DNA from: G965267185 sp965267185 | GTDB lineage: Bacteria > Pseudomonadota > Alphaproteobacteria > UBA6615 | Reading direction: 5' to 3' | Length of the DNA stretch: 64,000 nucleotides | Assembly: GCA_965267185.1 (NCBI GenBank) | Contig: OZ253937.1 | Coordinates: forward strand, 1,922,001-1,986,000 | Part shown: positions 60,742 through 64,000 of the stretch, piece after piece | Layout of the letters: the number at the start of each line of letters is the position of its first letter | How positions within the stretch are numbered: position 1 is the first letter of the stretch | Made by a program: the position numbers and the translations under genes | Notes under the pieces: model-generated | Database searches by the model: none | Told to the model about the DNA's origin: nothing | The model's input: the letters and a program-made list of their open reading frames with translations, nothing else

Positions 60742-60756
60742 GCGCCAAATTGGCGC
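60742..60756. repeat. Inverted repeat 32 bp before the lipoprotein gene
   Basis: GCGCCAA (60742-60748), one base, TTGGCGC (60750-60756). It lies close upstream of the glycine-zipper lipoprotein gene at 60788 and could be an operator or a leader hairpin too tight to fold well. Confidence 0.45.
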
Positions 60757-60787
60757 CAACGAAGTCAGACAACCAAAGGGCGATATC

Positions 60788-61261
60788 ATGCAACGCAAGG
60801 CAATAGCTCCCCTCGCTGCCGCTGCATTAATCCTCGCGGCGTGCACAAATGACGCGGGACAGAAGGAAACCGTCGGCACCGTTATCGGCGGCGTCGCCGG
60901 TGCCGTACTCGGCTCGCAAGTCGGCAGCGGCTCGGGACAGCTCATTGCGACAGCAGTCGGCACATTGGCTGGCGCGTTTATCGGTAACGAAATCGGCAGA
61001 TCGCTCGACCGCGCCGACCAACAGGCGATGGTCAAGGCGGAACAACAGGCCCACACCGCACCAATCGGCGAGAAAATCGTTTGGAACAATCCCGATACCG
61101 GCAACTCGGGCTCGGTCACTCCGATTCGCGACGGGCGCAACGCGCAGACCAATGCCTACTGCCGGGAATACCAGACGACTGTCGTGATCGATGGCCGTGA
61201 ACAATCGGCATTTGGCACTGCCTGCCAGCAACCTGACGGCAGCTGGAAAATCGTCAGCTAG
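60788..61261 (+). CDS. Glycine-zipper 2TM (17-kDa antigen-like) lipoprotein
   Basis: A 157-residue lipoprotein. The lipobox LAAC is at about 16-19. The Gly-zipper region VGTVIGGVAGAVLGSQVGSGSGQLIATAVGTLAGAFIGNEIG at about 29-70 is of the Rickettsia 17-kDa surface antigen type. The C-terminal domain with CREYQTTVVIDGREQSAFGTACQQPDGSWKIV is the usual partner. It is an outer-membrane lipoprotein of unknown function, often linked to envelope integrity. Its stop abuts the SEL1 gene's end. Confidence 0.9.
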   Translation: MQRKAIAPLAAAALILAACTNDAGQKETVGTVIGGVAGAVLGSQVGSGSGQLIATAVGTLAGAFIGNEIGRSLDRADQQAMVKAEQQAHTAPIGEKIVWNNPDTGNSGSVTPIRDGRNAQTNAYCREYQTTVVIDGREQSAFGTACQQPDGSWKIVS

Positions 61262-62932
61262 CTAAAAAGGATCGGGTTCCGGTTCCGGAGCCTCGGTGCG
61301 GTCCTCTCGGACAATCCGGATGCGCCGTTTCTCGGTTTGCAAGAAACCGAACAGTTCGATCGTGCGGGTATAAATCACCTGCGTAGGCAGTCCTGTCTCC
61401 ACATCGATCTCATAGTCAGCACCGTCCGAAACTTCGATTGGACCAATATCGAGTTCCGCTGGTGCCGGTTGCCCAGACTGAGCAGCCGACTCTTGGGCCC
61501 GGTTCAAGACTGCTGCGGCAACTTCTTCGGGATCGACCGACTGCCGCCAACGCAACCAGGCTATTCCCGCTGCGCGGTCAAACCATTTCAGCTCGTACTC
61601 CAACGTGGCGGGCAACGCGTCGGCGGTAGGCGGCAAACTCATTGTGCCAGGCTCACTGTAGGTCTTGCCGGCAACCAGTTCGCGACCCCCGAAAAAATGC
61701 AACAAGGCCGGCAAGTCGAGCGCCCGGCTCGACGCATAATCCGGCGATAACAACGGCGCCAGGCGCGCCCGAACGCTATCGAGCAATTCCGGATCGCCAA
61801 ATTGCTCATCGATTTCCGACAGGACGCGCTCAATAGACTCCTCGTAGAACGACGTGAGTTCGCTGGGATCTTCGAGCCCGATGATTTCGCCCGCCTCATT
61901 GGTACGATAGGCGACTTTCTGTCCATCGATCAGCTTACCGAGCTCGCTCGCCAAAAGGCCGTTATTGGGGTCTCCGGCCGTCCTGACGATCGCCGGGCCA
62001 TAAATCCATTCAACAAGCACTCCCTCGCCCGATCCCGCCTTGACCACCATATCGACATCCATTGCCGATGTCCGCGCCATCAGAATGCCGCCATCCCGCT
62101 CTCTTTTCCGGGTTTCGAGCACCTCGAGCTGATAGTTCGCCTCAACGGGGAAGTTCGCCATGATCCGGAGCGGTCCGTCGCGCAACAACGGGGCACGCGC
62201 TTCCTCGATTCCCATAAAGCTGGGATCGACGAGGCTGAGACCGATCGACTTCACCTCCTCGACAACAATCTCCGGATTGAGCGTCTTGTCTGTAGTTTTT
62301 AGCAGTTCGATTTCAGCTGCCGCGCTCGCATCCGCCACCGCGGATCGTCCGGCGGCGGCTTCTGGCACCCGTTCGGGCTTGGCTGTCGCGTCACTCAAGG
62401 TTTTGTCATCGCCACCGAGCGCAGCGTCAACACCGTTCGCGGCCGCTTTATCGAACCAGACACGCGCCTCTTCGGGGTCCCGCGCCACGCCACGGCCAAG
62501 CTTATAGAGAACACCTAGATTGTATTGTGCCCGGCCATGGTCTTGCTCGGCCGCTTTGCGCATCCAGGTAGCCGACCGGACATCGTCTTGGGATAAACCG
62601 CGTCCGTCGGCATACATCAGCCCCAAATTATATTGGGACTGGGCATGACCCTGCCCCGCCGCCATCGCGTACCAACGTGCGGCCTCTGCGAGGTCAACAG
62701 CAACGCCGAGGCCTCTCTCGTAGGCAACCCCCAGACTAAACTGTGATTCGGCGTGGCCATCCTTGGCGAGCGGCCGCCACTCGGCGACGGCATCGGCATA
62801 GTGGGCCGCGCGCGCCGCCGCCATTCCCTTTTCGAAGTCCTGCGCCACGCCGGGCGACACAACCAGAAACAGGCCGAGAACTACGTTCAGTGCAAAAAGC
62901 CAACCGTTCATGCCTACTAAGTTAGCATCCAT
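61262..62932 (-). CDS. Large SEL1-repeat protein with unknown C-terminal domain
   Basis: A 556-residue exported protein. A hydrophobic start (about 9-28, ending GVAQ) is followed by about four SEL1 repeats at 32-170 (WRPLAKDGHAESQFSLGVAYERGLGVAVDLAEAARWYAMAAGQG and so on). From about 240 to the end there is a second domain without repeats that I do not recognise; it contains LLSPDYASSRALDLPALLHFFGG and ends in an acidic tail EAPEPEPDPF. ATG 62911 is an alternative start. The SEL1 part suggests a scaffold; the role of the C-terminal domain is unknown. Confidence 0.8.
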   Translation of the reverse strand: MDANLVGMNGWLFALNVVLGLFLVVSPGVAQDFEKGMAAARAAHYADAVAEWRPLAKDGHAESQFSLGVAYERGLGVAVDLAEAARWYAMAAGQGHAQSQYNLGLMYADGRGLSQDDVRSATWMRKAAEQDHGRAQYNLGVLYKLGRGVARDPEEARVWFDKAAANGVDAALGGDDKTLSDATAKPERVPEAAAGRSAVADASAAAEIELLKTTDKTLNPEIVVEEVKSIGLSLVDPSFMGIEEARAPLLRDGPLRIMANFPVEANYQLEVLETRKRERDGGILMARTSAMDVDMVVKAGSGEGVLVEWIYGPAIVRTAGDPNNGLLASELGKLIDGQKVAYRTNEAGEIIGLEDPSELTSFYEESIERVLSEIDEQFGDPELLDSVRARLAPLLSPDYASSRALDLPALLHFFGGRELVAGKTYSEPGTMSLPPTADALPATLEYELKWFDRAAGIAWLRWRQSVDPEEVAAAVLNRAQESAAQSGQPAPAELDIGPIEVSDGADYEIDVETGLPTQVIYTRTIELFGFLQTEKRRIRIVREDRTEAPEPEPDPF

Positions 62933-63041
62933 CTCGCCCCCGCTGAACGGCTATGGCTATGCCTCGCAAACGCAGAAACGGATTGACACGGCCGGCTCCG
63001 TCCGCTGCGGTAGCTGATTAAATTTCAAGGGAGTGCCTGTA

Positions 63042-63554
63042 ATGCCATTGTCGCTGCACCAAGTGTCCGTGTCGGTCTTCGACCAACTTCTGGAATCGCT
63101 GTCTTCGATCCTCGACAAGGCCGAAGCGCACTGCACAGCGACCGGCACCACGCCGGGCGAGTTGCTCGAACTGCGGCTTGCGCCGGATATGTTCACGCTG
63201 ACGCAGCAGGTCCAGCGCGCCTGTATTCACGCCAGCGGCGCCGCGGCGCGTTTGGCGGATATCGATGTTCCCGAGCAGGCCGAGGATGAAACCACTTTTG
63301 ACGATCTGCGTGCGCGAATTGCGCAGACGCGCGCCTTCCTTGACGGGCTGACCCCCGCGCAGATGGAAGGCCGCGAAACCGCAACTATCGAGCAGCCAAC
63401 GCGCGTCGGCACCCTCACCTTCAACGGGTCCGATTTCCTGCTTCACTTCGCCCTGCCCCAGTTCACGTTCCACGTGACCACAGCCTATGACATCATCCGC
63501 CATGCCGGGGTCGAAATCGGCAAGGTCGATTTCATGGGCAGCGCCATACGTTAG
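63042..63554 (+). CDS. DUF1993 domain protein
   Basis: A 170-residue protein with the DUF1993 pattern: MPLSLHQVSVSVFDQLLESLSSILDKAEAHC, FTLTQQVQRACIHASGAAARL and FLLHFALPQFTFHVTTAYDIIRHAGVEIGKVDFMG. The family forms a DinB-like helical bundle and has unknown function. ATG 63042 follows AAGGGAG; the upstream start at 63033 is less likely. Cytoplasmic. Confidence 0.88.
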   Translation: MPLSLHQVSVSVFDQLLESLSSILDKAEAHCTATGTTPGELLELRLAPDMFTLTQQVQRACIHASGAAARLADIDVPEQAEDETTFDDLRARIAQTRAFLDGLTPAQMEGRETATIEQPTRVGTLTFNGSDFLLHFALPQFTFHVTTAYDIIRHAGVEIGKVDFMGSAIR

Positions 63555-63731
63555 CTCTTGCGATCCGGGCCGCTGCCTCTCTTCCGACCCCTAGATGAAG
63601 CGCCCTATCCAAATTGTCAGGCCGGCTGTAACCCTTTCTCAGCATGGGATAGCGCCGATGCGAGCGGTATTATCCGGTCCCAAACCATTTATGATCACTT
63701 AACGGTCGTCAGCTAGTCTCAGCATCCGATA

Positions 63732-63753
63732 GTACCGCCTACCGTGGCGGTAC
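63732..63753 (+). repeat. Hairpin in leader of the truncated 3' gene
   Basis: GTACCGCC (63732-63739), loop TACCGT, GGCGGTAC (63746-63753): a perfect 8-bp stem ending 26 nt before the ATG at 63780. Not followed by a T-run. May be a leader structure or operator. Confidence 0.5.
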
Positions 63754-63779
63754 CTCTGGCGAAAGTGGACGACTGAGCG

Positions 63780-64000
63780 ATGCGCATTGGCCGCAAATTG
63801 GCTGTCACACACCTGGTTATGAGCCTGTTCTTAGTAGGCCTCGTATTTGGTGCCAAATTGGTTATCGATCGCATCGATCGCGATGTCAGCGCACTCAGCG
63901 ACCAAACTTTTCTGATCATTGATCAGCTCAACGACCTGAGGTCGGCTAGCTTGCGCATTTTGGCGACCACCAACGAAATCGCATTCATCGCCGGCACGGA
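63780..64000 (+). CDS. Membrane sensor-like protein, N-terminus only
   Basis: ATG 63780 opens 73 codons that run past the right edge. The product starts MRIGRKLAVTHLVMSLFLVG, with a membrane helix (about 8-28), then a predicted periplasmic helix (VIDRIDRDVSALSDQTFLII). This is the usual start of histidine kinases, diguanylate cyclases or chemoreceptors with a helical periplasmic sensor. Which one cannot be told from this fragment. Confidence 0.6.
   Translation, partial: MRIGRKLAVTHLVMSLFLVGLVFGAKLVIDRIDRDVSALSDQTFLIIDQLNDLRSASLRILATTNEIAFIAGT

Noticed and set aside
1..64000. CRISPR array, tRNA or rRNA gene, insertion sequence, prophage or toxin-antitoxin pair
   Set aside because: I looked in all gaps and found no regularly spaced repeats, no cloverleaf-like segment with a TTC-A loop, no transposase or integrase, and no paired small toxin-like frames.

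Overview
The window looks like chromosomal DNA of a GC-rich alphaproteobacterium, most likely Rhodospirillales-like. Pointers are the order DUF2007 - trmN6 - S49 peptidase - glyQ - glyS - ppdK opposite a polyprenyl diphosphate synthase gene, an Alph_Pro_TM (PF09608) membrane protein beside a TSUP transporter, a SqrR/BigR-type sulfur repressor and a soeABC sulfite dehydrogenase. The genus cannot be fixed from sequence alone. I see no rRNA, tRNA, CRISPR array, insertion sequence or prophage. Coding density is high, with many 4-bp or longer start/stop overlaps.

Layout. 1-1132: the N-terminal part of a polysaccharide flippase running off the left edge. 1298-2905: badH and badI, the ring-opening step of cyclohexanecarboxylate degradation. 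2925-5340: a secreted thioredoxin-fold protein and two c-type cytochromes. 5324-14523: a sulfur region with mtnA and tusA on the minus strand, and on the plus strand a SqrR-like repressor, rhodanese, TSUP exporter, PF09608 protein, universal stress protein and soeABC. 14520-31569: mixed metabolism (MlaF-like ATPase, methylmalonate-semialdehyde dehydrogenase, flavin reductase, a small membrane protein in an AT-rich island, hydrolase, acyl-CoA ligase, GNAT, MFS, LysR, SEL1 protein, acrylyl-CoA reductase, PagL-like protein, thiolase), ending in an LPS-type operon of GT9, GT2, GT4 and an AsnB-like amidotransferase that extends to 32513.

32664-46477: housekeeping block with ygfZ, an unusual 49-aa gene between a palindrome and an 18-bp-stem terminator, ppdK, glyS, glyQ, an S49 peptidase, trmN6, DUF2007, a polyprenyl diphosphate synthase, cardiolipin synthase, two unknown envelope proteins and a GDSL hydrolase. 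46546-60582: a nearly complete purine catabolic island. A BMP-type ABC transporter imports nucleosides or bases; a guanine deaminase and XdhAB make urate; PuuD, UraH and UraD give allantoin; PuuE, allantoicase and AllA take it to glyoxylate. XdhC, the usual cofactor-insertion partner, is absent. 60788-64000: a glycine-zipper lipoprotein, a large SEL1-repeat fusion protein of unknown role, a DUF1993 protein, and the start of a membrane sensor-like protein cut by the right edge.

The two best functional stories are the sulfur region and the purine island. In the sulfur region the repressor has the two persulfide-sensing cysteines with the family spacing, and a near-match to the SqrR operator lies just upstream of its start. 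The best candidates for something undescribed are the sulfur module with its PF09608 and Usp partners, the 49-aa gene unit at 33616-33934, the 79-aa membrane protein in the AT-rich island at 17700-18357, and the SEL1 fusion at 61262-62932.
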